From Agapetus fuscipes (taxonomy: Eukaryota; Arthropoda; Insecta; Trichoptera; Glossosomatidae), in NCBI GenBank assembly GCA_951799405.1, contig OX637352.1:11542820-11606819 (forward strand): 64,000 bases of DNA, given 5' to 3'. The notes beneath the pieces were generated by a model. The model did not search any database and was not told where the DNA came from. It saw nothing but the letters and a program-made list of their open reading frames with translations. The translations under genes and the position numbers were made by a program. This document shows positions 20,036 to 30,617 of the stretch, in pieces (positions within the stretch are counted from its first letter, which is position 1; every line of letters begins with the position of its first letter).

Positions 20036-20549
20036 TGCCTTGTTGTATCAGTCATCTGTCTCTGTCTGCTGCCATCCTCTTGAGATGCGAATAGGAGGAG
20101 ACATCCATGAGCCGCTTCAAATCCTTGAAGTAAGAAGTTAAATATTTGAGATATATTTGTTATATATTTATTTGAAAAAACAGTAGATATATATATCTGG
20201 CTTATTTTTTAAAAATTACAAATGATAAGAGAGTGTTGTTTTTGTGTGTGTCACACCTCAAGGGCCCTCTCCGATCTCGGAGTTCTTCACTCCGGGTGGA
20301 AGTCTTCCACTTCACCGGACCTGCGACATGGCCGTCTCCAAAATTTGTACGAATGTGACGGCGCAGCTGAACCAAATTGACTGCTCCATCGCCCAAGGAT
20401 CTGAGTGTCTGCCTCCTTACATCCATCTCAATAGGCGAAATCATGTCCGTCAGAAAAGGTGGAGCCAAGCCATTGATGGCTTTATATACCGTAGTTATCT
20501 AGAATACTGCTCACCCGTCTTGTCCCCTCATTACACGGTTCATATAGAT
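20036..20549. other. Mixed repeat remnants, no gene
   Basis: The segment 20230-20470, read on the minus strand, gives an open stretch ending with a GPLRCDTHKN-type phrase. The same phrase is encoded by the other L2/CR1-like 3' ends in this window, so it is likely another truncated LINE C-terminus. The remainder is unassigned. Confidence 0.4.
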
Positions 20550-20876
20550 CAGAGATGCCCAAACGGTCGATCGCCGAGGATAGCTAAAATTTTCAGTGAT
20601 CGACCTTAAAACTGTCGTTTTTTGCAAAAAAAAAAAATATTTTAGTATCAGTATTATTTTTATTTCTTTTTGCAATGTTAGAGATTAAAAATTTAATACA
20701 GATTTGCCATTTTTCACTCAATCAAATTTTTATCTTTATAAATATTTATAAGTTATATTTGGTAGGCTTAACAGTTTAAATGTTGATATCCTATTCATTA
20801 TTTTTTGCTAGGTCGATCTCCTATTCATAATTTTGTGCTATGTCGATCTCCTTAAGAAGAAGTATAGGCACCCCTG
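20550..20876. mobile_element. hAT-like MITE candidate
   Basis: It begins CAGAGATGCCCAAAC and ends with the complement of CAGGGGTGCCTATACT. GGTCGATCGC near the left and GTCGATCTC near the right form a second inverted match. These ends are typical of hAT non-autonomous elements. The 8-bp flanks (ATATAGAT and ATACTTAG) do not match, so the borders or age are uncertain. Confidence 0.5.
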
Positions 20877-20959
20877 ATACTTAGTGTTATATTTATATTA
20901 TAATGAAAAATATAATATATATATAGAAATATATGTATATTATTATTTATTGATTTAAA

Positions 20960-21237
20960 AAAAAATGTAATTTGTCATGTATGTTCCTTGACTTATAGGT
21001 TGGTATGCGGCTGACCACCCATACTGTAAAAAAAATGGTTCACTTTGCCAATGTCACCCCTGTTTCAGGGAAGGACGGCAAGAGTTGCAGGGCTTATGTT
21101 CATTTGAGATTGGGTTTTTATATTGTAGGCCCACATGCGGCATGTGTTAGCGCGAAATTATACATGTCTGCTTGTGGGAACGCATTTAATATAAATCTTA
21201 AATGATATATATCTTTGCAGCTTAGATTAGATTAGAT
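20960..21237 (+). repeat. RTE-A 3'-UTR copy, subfamily 1
   Basis: It runs from AATTTGTCATGTATGTTCCTT through GGTTGGTATGCGGCTGACC to CTTTGCAGCTTAGATTAGAT. The copy is well preserved and lies just outside the left TIR of transposon copy I. Confidence 0.85.
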
Positions 21238-21315
21238 CCATGCGTTGCTCAGGCGCGTTGAGTCGTCTCTGGAATTCATGGCATGCTCCCTTCTTAGAAT
21301 TTCTAGAGCTTCTCT

Positions 21316-21349
21316 ATATCGCACGTTTAATAATAAAGAGAAATAACTC
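21316..21349 (+). repeat. Left TIR of transposon copy I
   Basis: 34-bp terminal inverted repeat starting ATATCGCACGTTTAATAATA. The single mismatch to the right TIR is in GAGAAATAAC against GAGCAATAAC. Confidence 0.85.
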
Positions 21350-21700
21350 GAAAATTGGGAAAATCGAGATTTTGTAATAAAACGCAAGAACAATGCGAAA
21401 AGAATAGGTAGAATTCGACAGATTTTCAATTTGGACAAAGATGAGCGAGATAAAACATCGGTCGCCTCTTTAATTCTAAACGAGTCGCCCAGTTGTCTGT
21501 CAAAAAACGAAGCATTTAGAGATGCTTCAATCTTTGTTTAAAGTAGACGTGCGTTTTTGCGGCGTAAAGTTGAATATTCCTGTTTAAAATTAAAACGTAA
21601 GTATTGTATTCATATTTTTTTAATAATAAAATGCAATATTTCGATTTACTTCTATTTAATATTTACAATGTAGCATTTTCAAATGAATCATTTTTACTTA

Positions 21701-21880
21701 TTTCAGTTTAGTTTTAAATTGTGTTGGTGGTTTAAGAAGTAACTCGAGTTGTTTCAGTTTATTTTTAAAATGCCATCGCTTTTTTTGTAACATTAAAACC
21801 TATTTCAGTTTATTATCAAAATGTGATAACAGTAGGATTAAACTTTTGTTTTTATTTCAGTTTATTATTAAAAGTGTAGT
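21701..21880 (+). repeat. Four copies of a TTTCAGTTTATT motif spaced about 51 bp
   Basis: TTTCAGTTTA-type motifs start at 21701, 21752, 21803 and 21855. Only the first about 20 bp of each interval is conserved. A reverse-complement copy lies at 28402-28416 near the right end. Regular subterminal motifs of this kind are often transposase binding sites; that role is inferred. Confidence 0.6.
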
Positions 21881-21952
21881 AAATTTAACTAATGTTATTG
21901 TGATTTATTGCATTTTCTGATTATGTAGGCGCTGCGCTGCGACAATGCAAAA

Positions 21953-22571
21953 ATGTTTTCAAGAAGCCGAAAGATTTTAGGTCTACTAAATATTAATATC
22001 CCAGCCGTCGAACATGAGAAAGAATTACAGGCAGAAGAGATGGACATTGATTCATCTTTCAGATCCAACGTTTGTTTCCGAAGATACACTTGGTGAAGGC
22101 TGTAGGAGGTTTAACATAGTTCCGGCAACTTCAAGTCTTCAGATTCTGAGTCTGAAGTTGAGATTGAGCAAAGAGGTCGTAAACGAACCCGGCGTACACA
22201 AAATTGGAAACAAAAGAAGGGAAAACGATTGAGAAACCTTGGCGAAGAATATGTGTCTCTTTCTATGACTAAAAAAAATATGTCAAGCCGCTGTCTTAAA
22301 ATACCATGTGGGGAGAAATGCCGCTTAAAACGCTCTCAAAACATAAACACTGAGGAAAGGTATGAAATATCCCGTAATTTCTGGAAATTAGGTGATTTAG
22401 GTGAGCAAAGAGCTTTTATTAATTCGTGCATGGGTGATCTGGTGCCCAAATATAAATATACAAATGCAGAAAAGCCAAGAGCTCCAAACCAAGCCTACTA
22501 CTTAACCACAAAGAATGCCAGAACTAGAGTCTGCGAATTATTTTTCAAAAGCACTCTAGATGTGTCTGACC
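21953..22571 (+). pseudogene. N-terminal part of copy I transposase-like protein
   Basis: The first ATG of the family-like N-terminus is at 21953 (MFSRSRKILGLLNINIPAVE). A frame change follows near 22060. The next conserved part reads SSDSESEVEIEQRGRKRTRR, then KGKRLRNLGEEYVS, KIPCGEKCRLKRSQNI, ISRNFWKLGDLGEQRAFINS and RVCELFFKSTLDVSD. A serine/acid-rich then basic N-terminus followed by a cysteine-containing segment is shared with copy II (40312-41440). The frame is cut at 22571 by the insertion. A splice acceptor (TTATGTAG, ending 21929) just upstream hints at an intron. Confidence 0.65.
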
Positions 22572-22585
22572 CATTGACTTACTAA

Positions 22586-23179
22586 TATATAGACCGCGTG
22601 TCTCCTACAAAAGGAACATACAAATATGGACCCAACTCAACGAGGGTAAATTAACGAAAGTACAAGATTTATCACAAATAGGCATAAACTTGTAGTGCAC
22701 AAATTTTTTTTTTTTGCATCTTCAGCCGTGCACTCTTGTGTTTAAAGCTTTATTGTTCATCTAATAGCTCGTTTAAACATTACGAGCGAGGTAAATATAC
22801 TTTTGTCTCGCTCTGCCCACAGGATGAAACCAATGGATGCTACGAAATATTATTTTTGTGATAATGTAAAGCACCATACATAACATGATTTTTTCTTGTT
22901 ATGGGTGTGAACAATAATATTAAATCACTTAAAAACCATACATGTATGTACAGACCTTTTACGAGAATAACGGTAAAACATGGCTCTTGCAAAAAATGGT
23001 TACCAGAGCCGATTCAGGGTAAGAATACATAATAAAACAAAAAAGATTTTAATATTTAATAATGAAAAATCAAAATATAAGTTGTATATGGTTACAGGAC
23101 GAGTCAAATTTATTAATGTACAACCAATTTCGAAAACATGATTTCATTTTAATATTAAAAAAACAAATTTCCGTGACTT
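22586..23179. other. AT-rich left arm of the insertion, no gene
   Basis: No ORF of interest and no match to the other repeats in the window. Confidence 0.5.
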
Positions 23180-23301
23180 ATAGGGTACCTATGAGGCTGA
23201 CCACCCATATTGTAAAAAATGGTTCACTTTGCCAATGTCACCCCTGTTTCATTTAAGGCTAGGATTTTATTTATAAGCATTCAGCATTTGTAGGCGCGAA
23301 C
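23180..23301 (+). repeat. RTE-A copy, first part (split by hAT)
   Basis: GACTTATAGGGTACCTATGAGG, GGTTCACTTTGCCAATGTCACC and CATTCAGCATTTGTAGGCGC are RTE-A subfamily 2 text with an internal deletion. It continues at 24588-24675 across the hAT element. Confidence 0.75.
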
Positions 23302-24587
23302 TAGGGCATGGAATACCGGAATAATTTTCATACCGGTATTGATACCGATATTGAAATTTCCAATACCGGTATACCGAAATTTCGGTATTTTTTCGGTATT
23401 TTATTAAATACTGCTAATTACTGGTTAAATGATGCCAAAAACGATAAGTAAGTCATTAAAGCAGTTTTCTAAGCTATTTGTCAAAAACACTCGAACTATT
23501 GATCAACTCAGTAAAAACCATTTATTGAGTTATTATAGTTAAGGTAATATTAAATAAAATACGTTATTGGATCCAAGAATTATTTAAGTTGTTTTAAAGG
23601 CACAAACATCACAATCACATTGGTATTAAAATCAGTCTTACTCTCTAATTATATGAAATCGTGCAACGAGAATTTCTTATATAGCGTACATAAGTTAAAA
23701 CAAAATCAAATTGTTTTATTTTCTTAAATAAACCAAAATATAGGCGCAGGCGCAATTAACTTAAGTTTATTTTTCAGTCAGATCGCGTTTGTTGGAAAAT
23801 CGTGCGAAGAAAACATAACGCGTCCAAACTTGCGTCGTTGAGAGATGATCTTATTTTGTTACATAATGTAACTTACAGCTGAAAATGCCCTTTCTGACTC
23901 AACGCTCGTCGGTGGAATGCTTAAGAGGTACTTGTAAGCTACGTCCAAAAATCTGCCTCTAGTACCTCCATTTTCATACAATGTCATTTCAATACGAATC
24001 AATGTTTGAATATTATCTTCTTCTTCCTCTCCGATCTGACCAACCTGGGATCTGTTTTGATTTGTGGTCATAGATTGAGGGAGGGGTGGAGCGTAGACCA
24101 TAGTGCCCGGATGCCCAAAAAGAACCGTGCGAGAGGTTTAATACTAATCCAATGTATGAGAGAGAGAGAAAGATGTATGATATAGCGCTTACGTACTTAC
24201 GTATCGTCTTGTGTTGTGTTCGAGCGTGCGCGCGTGCCGGTAGCAGTTAATTGTAGAAGTAAAACATTAGACGAACAACTGAAAGCGATATCATTAAATA
24301 CCAACTAGATACTATTAAGCATGCAGAATTTTGCGTAGTTGATATTGTGATGATTTTTTCTAATAATCGTGATTCGTCTCATATGAAAACTCATCTGAAG
24401 TATGAACAACACTGTGAACCATATAAATCGAGCGTTCTGCATAGTTTTTAAACACCTTTGCAATAATAATTGATATTTTTTTACGAAAAATCGAAATACC
24501 GGTATTTTATCCTCAAATACCGGTTTCAAAATACCGAAAATAACAGTCGGTATACCGGTATTTCGGTATACCGGTATCCATGCCCTA
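23302..24587 (-). mobile_element. hAT transposon, deleted, nested in RTE-A
   Basis: Ends TAGGGCATGGAATACCGG and its inverted match CCGGTATCCATGCCCTA are flanked by GCGCGAAC (23294-23301) and GCGTGAAC (24588-24595), an 8-bp TSD with one mismatch. Multiple ATACCGGTAT-like motifs fill both subterminal regions. The minus strand keeps the C-terminal dimerisation region of a hAT transposase. The rest of the gene is lost. Confidence 0.9.
23770..24101 (-). pseudogene. hAT transposase C-terminal domain remnant
   Basis: The minus strand encodes YKYLLSIPPTSVESERAFSA, the signature of the hAT C-terminal dimerisation domain. After a frameshift near 23870 it continues as TKIRSSLNDASLDALCFLR and reaches a stop. 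The DDE core and BED finger are missing. Confidence 0.85.
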
Positions 24588-24675
24588 GCGTGAACTGCAC
24601 TTTTTGGTTTGTGGGTATGCATTTGATATGAGTTTTTAATGTAAATATATATTTGCAACTTAGATTGTAGAATAT
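24588..24675 (+). repeat. RTE-A copy, second part
   Basis: Continues from 23301 with GTGAACTGCACTTTTTGG, TGGGTATGCATTTGATATGAG and GCAACTTAGATTGTAGA. Confidence 0.7.
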
Positions 24676-25367
24676 AGAAAGGTTACAAAGTGAATGCCTC
24701 ATCAATTAAAGATTTTATTATTTTAATTTTAAAAATAATACGACTCGTTTAAAAGTGTAACCACATTAATTTAGATGAAATAATCGAGGAATCCACTTGC
24801 AAACCACTCTTAGTTTAAAAAAAAGTTTTTTTGCAATGGCTGTCGTTGCATTGGATTTAAAAAAATGTTGTTCTGTATTTTATTGTACTATTTCAAAACT
24901 CGCTAAGTTTCGTATAATTTGAGTTGTTATAATTTGAACTGTCAAATATCATAGCGACTTTTGCAAGAGTATACCGTATTAAGCCTCATTTTTTTTTGTA
25001 CATATATTCCATTTATTAGTCGAAGAATTCCTAAAATTATCATTTTTGTGCCACTTTGTTTTTTAGTAGTTAGTGGAAAATATTTTTCAAGAGGCTCGAT
25101 TATTTCGAGTACAGCCCTGGGCGCTGTTGTCCCTTTCTTTCACACGGTAGAACACTATCTTTAAAGTAGACGCACTCTTCTAGCACGCGCCTGTCAATAA
25201 TTCGTACAAAATATAAATAAAACGTTAATTAGCGTATTAAAAACATAAATTTACATGTGAAATGTGATTTCATCCATGTATTTTACTTTTTCGGACCTAT
25301 TTTTGCGCCCTTTCACACAGAAAACCACTTTTAACGAGATGTTCACGATCCGAGCGCTGGAGAAATA
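24676..25367. other. Spacer inside the insertion, no gene
   Basis: AT-rich. No recognisable coding sequence or repeat. Confidence 0.5.
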
Positions 25368-25375
25368 ATAAGACC

Positions 25376-26219
25376 TAGAGGTGGGCGGTTCAAACCGTAT
25401 ATAGTTTCAATATCTATATATTGAGTCAAAACCGAATATCAGATATTGCGATCCATGATATCTATGTATGAAAAAAAACTATGTATTCGCGGCGCGCGCG
25501 TACAACCGAAACCGAATATCAGATATTGCGATATCCGCGACATCTATGTATGAAAAAAAACTATGTATTCGCGGCGCAGGCGTACTGCGTTGGCGCGTTG
25601 TGCGTGTTGATTTCGTATAATACCTGTATCTATGTAGGTATTAGTGAGCGAACGGTTCCTCCTAAAATGCAAATTTATAAAAAATGTGAATAGTATGCAC
25701 ATAATGTAAGTAGATCGTTAGTAAAAAAAATAAAAAGAACAATAGGTACATATAAATATTGTACATATAAACTTATGAAAAAAATTCTCGAGTCGAGAAC
25801 AATGAATTCGGGTCACTTAAAGAAACCTTTATATCTCGGAATTCTTAGATTAAAATTAAAATAAATATTATTAAAAGATAAAGATAATTAAGAAAGAGCG
25901 TCCAATAGTTCCAATATTTGATAGTATTTAAGGAGTAATTATTTGTTTAATTAAACGCAATTCATTTCATTATACATACAATAATACATCGTAGGATTTG
26001 TAGGTATTCATACCGCGCCGCATCTCCAATACATAGATATTACAATATATAGTTTTCAAATCCGATATTGGTATGCATGATCCTAGGATTCGTAGGTATT
26101 CATACCGCGCCGCATCTCCAATACATAGATATTACAATATATAGTTTTAAAATCCGATATTGGTATGCAATATCTGATTTCGGTTCAGTATCGCACAAAC
26201 GCGTACCGACCCATGTCTA
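25376..26219. mobile_element. Non-autonomous hAT element with perfect TSD ATAAGACC
   Basis: ATAAGACC stands at 25368-25375 and 26220-26227. The ends TAGAGGTGGGCGGT and, inverted, TAGACATGGGTCGGT are related. Inside are two direct copies of ACCGAATATCAGATATTGCG on the left and two of TAGGTATTCATACCGCGCCG on the right, complementary in part, giving a foldback look. There is no ORF of note. Confidence 0.85.
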
Positions 26220-26345
26220 ATAAGACCAAAACCGAGCATTACAAATTGCACGCGGATCGAGGTTCAGCGCTTCAGTCCAAAAAAAAGGGGACATTATTTT
26301 GGTCTGGACTTCATCTCTATACCTTTATAACTCTATGGTCTGACC

Positions 26346-27715
26346 GCATGATACACACCATCCAGCACAAAAAATATAGCACTGGAATACTTCAAGAAGA
26401 CCTTCGAGGAAAGCATGGGAACCACAGGCGATTGAGTAAGGAGTTAGTTGAAGACATAAAGAAGCATATCGATTGTATTCCTCGTATTGAATCGCATTAT
26501 GTGAGAGCCACTACTTCGAGGCAATATATTGACGGTAGTAAAACAATCAAAGATTTATATGAAGATTTCGTTCAAATTCAAATTAAGACAAATAGGGAAA
26601 CTGGAAATTATATGGCATTTTACAAAATATTTACAATGGAATTCAATTTGAGCTTTTATGAACCGCGAAAGGATCAGTGCGATCTGAGTACTTCCTATAC
26701 TAACTTGAATGAAGAGCAGAGAAAAGATATTGAAGAGGTATACGAAAAACATTTGAAGGAGAAGGAGCTTAGCAGGCGTGAAAAAATTGCAGACAGGCAG
26801 AATATAGATTTCAATAACATTGTGGCAGTGTATGACCTAGAAGCAGTTTTGCAATGCCCCAGAGGGGCAACATCGGCTTTTTATTATAAATCCAAGTTCA
26901 ATAGCTACAATTTGACATTGACAGAATTAGAAAGCAATACTGAGAAAAGAGAAGCATACAAAAATGTTAACTGTTATTTTTGGTCTGAATCTGATGCAAA
27001 GAGGGGTGCGATTGAAATTGGATCTTGCGTCTGGTATTTAAAAGATTTGTCTTCTAAGGCTTAAGAAACTGACAATAAAAATGTTATTTTTTCTATACGG
27101 ATAACTGTTGCGGTCAGAATAAGAATAAATACAACGCAAGTCTGTATTTATTTGCAGTCCAGACTTTGAACATTGAAAGTATCACACACAAATTTCTAAT
27201 ACGTGGTCATACGCAGAACGAAGCGGATAGCGTCCACAGCCTTATCGAAAAGGAAGTGAAAAATAACTTGAAATCAGGACCTATTTACAGTCCTGACCAA
27301 TACATAACGTTGATAAAAAATTCCAAGAAAAGTCCACCACCTATCAATGTTCACGAGCTAACTTATGATTCATTCTTTGATACAAAGACATTGCAAGAAA
27401 ATATGGGTTACAATTTTAATGTCAATACAGGAGGAGGATCAGTAAACTGGAATGACATAAAACAGATAAAAGTCTTTAAGCAGAATCCATTTACAATTTA
27501 CTACAAAACGTCCTATGAACAAGTCGAGATCTGTCAGGAAATTGATATTAGAAACAAACGAAAGAAGATGCCACACATTAATTCTTGAAAAAGCATACAC
27601 AGGAAAGCAAGAGTTAAGTGATAATAAGAAGAAAGACTTACAGGAACTTCTCAATAAAGGTCTTATTCCTCCATATTATCAAAACACCTACAATTATATT
27701 TTATCTGGTTAAGTC
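26346..27715 (+). pseudogene. Catalytic and C-terminal part of copy I transposase-like protein
   Basis: In order: GILQEDLRGKHGNHRRLS, IPRIESHYVRATTSRQYIDG, FYEPRKDQCDL (Cys motif), a basic helical stretch, then VYDLEAVLQCPRGATSAF (first Asp), RGAIEIGSCVWYL, YTDNCCGQNKNKY (second Asp; in a shifted frame near 27100), RGHTQNEADSVHSLIEK (terminal acid and His), and a C-terminal tail ending KGLIPPYYQNTYNYILSG. The D...D...E/D spacing and the TDNC and GHTQ motifs fit an RNase H-like nuclease fold. Lesions: a TAA at 27062-27064, a frame change in the T tract just after it, and another near 27515. The protein family is one I recall as DUF7869-domain hypothetical proteins; the catalytic role is inferred. 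Confidence 0.7.
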
Positions 27716-28628
27716 TATACTACCTGTATTTACTATTTTTATGGTGATTTTACATTATTTAGTGCTACGATAGTTTTTATAGTTTTTGTGTGTTAAGAGT
27801 TTTGTTTCTGAAGTTTATTTGGTTGTGAGCTCCAGATCTCAATTATTCCAAAGTCTACCTACTCGTAGGTTGAATAAAAAGTGCCTTTTAGCAAGTAAGT
27901 TGAGGAGTCCTCATTTCATTAAGACTCTTTTATTTTGAACTATTTGATTATTGTATGTAGGTATTAAGATTATCGCTTTACCTTACCGTGTTGTTTTAGA
28001 CGAAACTTTTTAGATTGCGCTAGCAGTTCCTACTTTTTATGTTATTCTTATATTTTTTGATCCCTTACTAAGTAGTTTACTTTCTAAGTCTTTATGTGGA
28101 AAACTTTTTGATTAAAATAGTAACCAAACCAAATCCTTGTTTTGTTTTTAACTGTTTTTATCATCATTTTACTAAATAATTCTGTGAATACAGAATTTAT
28201 TTCACTTTAAATTTATGTTGTCAAAAATAGTACAAATAAGAAAGGAAAATATTTGGACATAAAGTTCAGAAGATATATAGTTACAGAACAAAAGAGAAGT
28301 AAGTCTCATTTATACACATGATTTATTTTTTTTTTTAAAAGAAAAGAGAAATATTTAGTTATGTGCCATGGCTGATGTCGGTTTGACTACTTTGCTTTTG
28401 TAATAAACTGAAATAAGTATCAGGTTTGTTTTTCTTTGTACTTTTTTTTGGGGTTCCCAATATTGTAGAATGGTTATTGCTATACTTAATTAAAAGTCGA
28501 AATCTCTACTTTAAGATTCACGTCTTTTATTTTAAGAAATGAGACTATTTTAACCTTTTTTTTTACATTTAGTGCAACAAGTCAAACATACAAAACTTCA
28601 ATCGTGATTTCCCAACATTGTTGTTTTT
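27716..28628. other. 3' non-coding region of transposon copy I
   Basis: AT-rich with no ORF of note. It contains one inverted subterminal motif AATAAACTGAAATAA at 28402-28416. Confidence 0.5.
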
Positions 28629-28663
28629 AGAGTTATTGCTCTTTATTATTAAACGTGCGATAT
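28629..28663 (-). repeat. Right TIR of transposon copy I
   Basis: Inverted copy of 21316-21349. On the plus strand it reads GAGTTATTGCTC followed by TTTATTATTAAACGTGCGAT and AT. 33 of 34 positions match. Confidence 0.85.
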
Positions 28664-28852
28664 GTCTCTGCCTCAACGTTGAGTTTGGATAAGACTCCCG
28701 TTCCCTCAAAATCGATGGTGTGTCCTTCCGTCATAGTGTGATGCACAAACCCCATTCAGCATTTCCATAGCACAGTGGATTCCGTCATGCAGCAGCACAT
28801 TCGTTCTGGTGTGTGGAAGGTAAAAGAGAGGATGACAGCGCGCTCGCGAGTA

Positions 28853-29844
28853 CTAGTCAGGAACATAGAGGGTAATTTTGTTTAATAGGGTGGGAGTATG
28901 GATGTGACCATGTAGGAGTAGGAAAAAATGTTTGAGGAGATGGATGGATCTACGGGAGGATAAGGAGTGAAATGAAGTTGTACCCAAGAGATACGCTATC
29001 GGGAAGTTCATATTATTATCAGCATCATACGGGTAGTAATTGTATGATGCTGCGTACAGTGATCGTAAGAATTTTTTCAATTAAATTCCTATAAGTCTGT
29101 TCATATGGGCTCCAGATAATATCCGCGTACTCCAAAACAAATGTTGTGTACACAGTACAGTGTATGCAGAATTTTGCTGTCATTAAAAGGCTTTGAGGGA
29201 AATAAGATAAACCCAAGGATTTTGAACGCTCTTAAAGATAAATTCCTTATGTGAGAATGGAAGGTAAACCTTGAATCATACATTACGCCTAAATCCTTAA
29301 TCTCGTTCACTCTATCTAAAGTAAAGTTTGACAGAGTATAAGGGAGAAAGGATAGCGGTATAGGAGAATGCGGGAAGGATATAATGTGGCATTTTGGTAA
29401 ACCAAACTGCAGTTTATTTATTCTTGCCCAATCTGTTACAGCGTCAAGATCTAACTGAAACAATTGACTACAATGTGGCGTTTGTATCTGCCGAAAAATC
29501 TTTAGGTCGTCAGCAAACAGTAGACAATGGGAATGTTTGATGACTTTTGTTATATCATCAAAAAATATGGAGAAAAGAGATGGACCCAGGTTTGAGCCTT
29601 GTGGTACTCCTGAATATGTGGGAAATATGGAAGATTCATTGCCTTTGTAATCTACAAATTGGTGTCGATTATGAAGATATGAGGCAAAGAAACATATGAC
29701 GCTGTGAGAAGCTCCAAAATTACAAAGCTTTTCTTTCTCAATTAGAACTAAATCATGATCAACTCTATCAAAAGCCTTGGTTATGTCTGTATACACGATT
29801 ATATGATTATTACAGGTACGGAATTTTCGCAAATAAAAAAACAA
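28853..29844 (-). pseudogene. J3 reverse transcriptase, palm to C-terminus
   Basis: Visible: TDITKAFDRVDHDLVLIEKE, GVPQGSNLGPSLFSIFFDD, catalytic LLFADDLKIFRQ, EIKDLGVMYDSRFTFHSH, then in other frames LEYADIIWSPYEQTY and the C-terminal segment. At least two frame changes (near 29100-29200) inactivate it. It would have been the polymerase of a Jockey/CR1-like LINE. Confidence 0.75.
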
Positions 29845-29867
29845 TTTTTCGCATTTATTTTTTATTG

Positions 29868-30355
29868 AAAATTAAAATTTCGCATCAATTTCGCATTTTT
29901 ACTTTCTTGCTATAGCTCAAGGCTATAATTTTTTTTATTAATTTGTGTGAAATTTTTTTTTCGAAGTTTTCACGGAAATGAGTTGTCCTAGTGCAGGACA
30001 TGCCAAAAAACACTATCTTTCAAAAACGTCCGTCTGTATGTGTGTGTGTGTGTGTGTGTGTCACTTTCCAAAGTATTAGACCTAGAGATACCAAATTTTG
30101 GCTGTATCGACTTTTTTGGACATGTATTACGTATGAATAACATGGCATTACACTAACTTGAAAATTCAAGATGGCTGCGATACAAATAAAACATAAAATT
30201 GCACTTTTCTCAAAAACGGCTCCAAGAATTTTTTTTAAATTTTCAGAGTTGCCATTAATTAATTTTTAACTTTATAAATTAGTTATTTCAACACTCTTGC
30301 TTATCTGTGTTTATAGGTTGCCATATGAAAAAAACCAACAATTCTGTACCTCTAA
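29868..30355 (-). repeat. Dispersed repeat R2, second copy, inserted in J3
   Basis: TACTTTCTTGCTATAGC, GAGTTGTCCTAGTGCAGGAC, AACGTCCGTCTGTATG, a (TG)n tract at about 30038-30060, and CAAGATGGCTGCGATAC are the reverse complement of the 3' half of 1608-2675. J3 coding text is continuous on both sides (HGFREIKSTVTNLLVY upstream; TDITKAFD downstream). Confidence 0.7.
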
Positions 30356-30359
30356 TGAT

Positions 30360-30615
30360 GATTCATCGAATATGAAATAAAATTATTGTATACAAGTAAA
30401 TTTGTGACAGTAGATTTTATCTCTCTAAATCCGTGTTGAGAGTCGGATAGATTTAATTGTGAGCTAATTGAGCGTTGAAGAATACATTCAAAGAGTTTTA
30501 CTGGTGCATCCAAGATTGCGATTGCTCTATAATTGGAAACTTCAGAGGACGAACCTTTTTTGTGGATTGGAACAATTCTTGTGACACCCCAGCGCTTAGG
30601 GAAAGTAGAGTATTT
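30360..30615 (-). pseudogene. J3 reverse transcriptase, finger region
   Basis: FPKRWGVTRIVPIHKKGSSS, NYRAIAILDAPVKLFE and DSQHGFREIKSTVTN are readable on the minus strand. It belongs upstream of 29844. Confidence 0.7.
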
Positions 30616-30617
30616 AA

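Larger units (their letters stand above)
22572..26337. mobile_element. 3.8-kb insertion in copy I with 8-bp TSD GTCTGACC
   Basis: GTCTGACC occurs at 22564-22571 and 26338-26345. Deleting the insert plus one repeat joins codons for STLDVSD to RMIHTIQHKK in frame. The ends form an imperfect TIR: CATTGACTTACTAATATATA on the left, and CATAGAGTTATAAAGGTATA as the complement of the right end (about 17 of 24 matches). An 8-bp TSD fits hAT or P-type elements, and ends starting CAT favour a P-like assignment weakly. It has no remaining transposase and hosts RTE-A and two hAT elements. Confidence 0.75.
21316..28663 (+). mobile_element. DDE transposon copy I (DUF7869-like protein) with 34-bp TIRs
   Basis: The left end, ATATCGCACGTTTAATAATA and onward (21316-21349), matches the right end (28629-28663, reverse complement) at 33 of 34 positions. 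TCTCT lies directly outside the left TIR and, after one extra G, outside the right TIR, so a TSD of 4-5 bp is possible but not certain. Inside, a single gene on the plus strand (21953-27715) encodes an RNase H-like/DDE-type protein. Removing the 3766-bp insertion at 22572-26337 leaves an element of about 3.6 kb. I find no match in memory to the TIRs of a named superfamily. Confidence 0.75.
28850..30615 (-). mobile_element. Jockey/CR1-like LINE J3, 5'-truncated and split
   Basis: The RT fingers are at 30615-30360 and the remaining RT at 29844-28853, separated by repeat R2. Upstream it abuts RTE-D. No endonuclease survives. Confidence 0.75.

Noticed and set aside
20202..20609. Overlapping open frames as a host gene
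   Set aside because: The minus-strand frame ends in the same phrase as the L2/CR1-like 3' ends in this window, and the plus-strand frame is its shadow plus a MITE edge.
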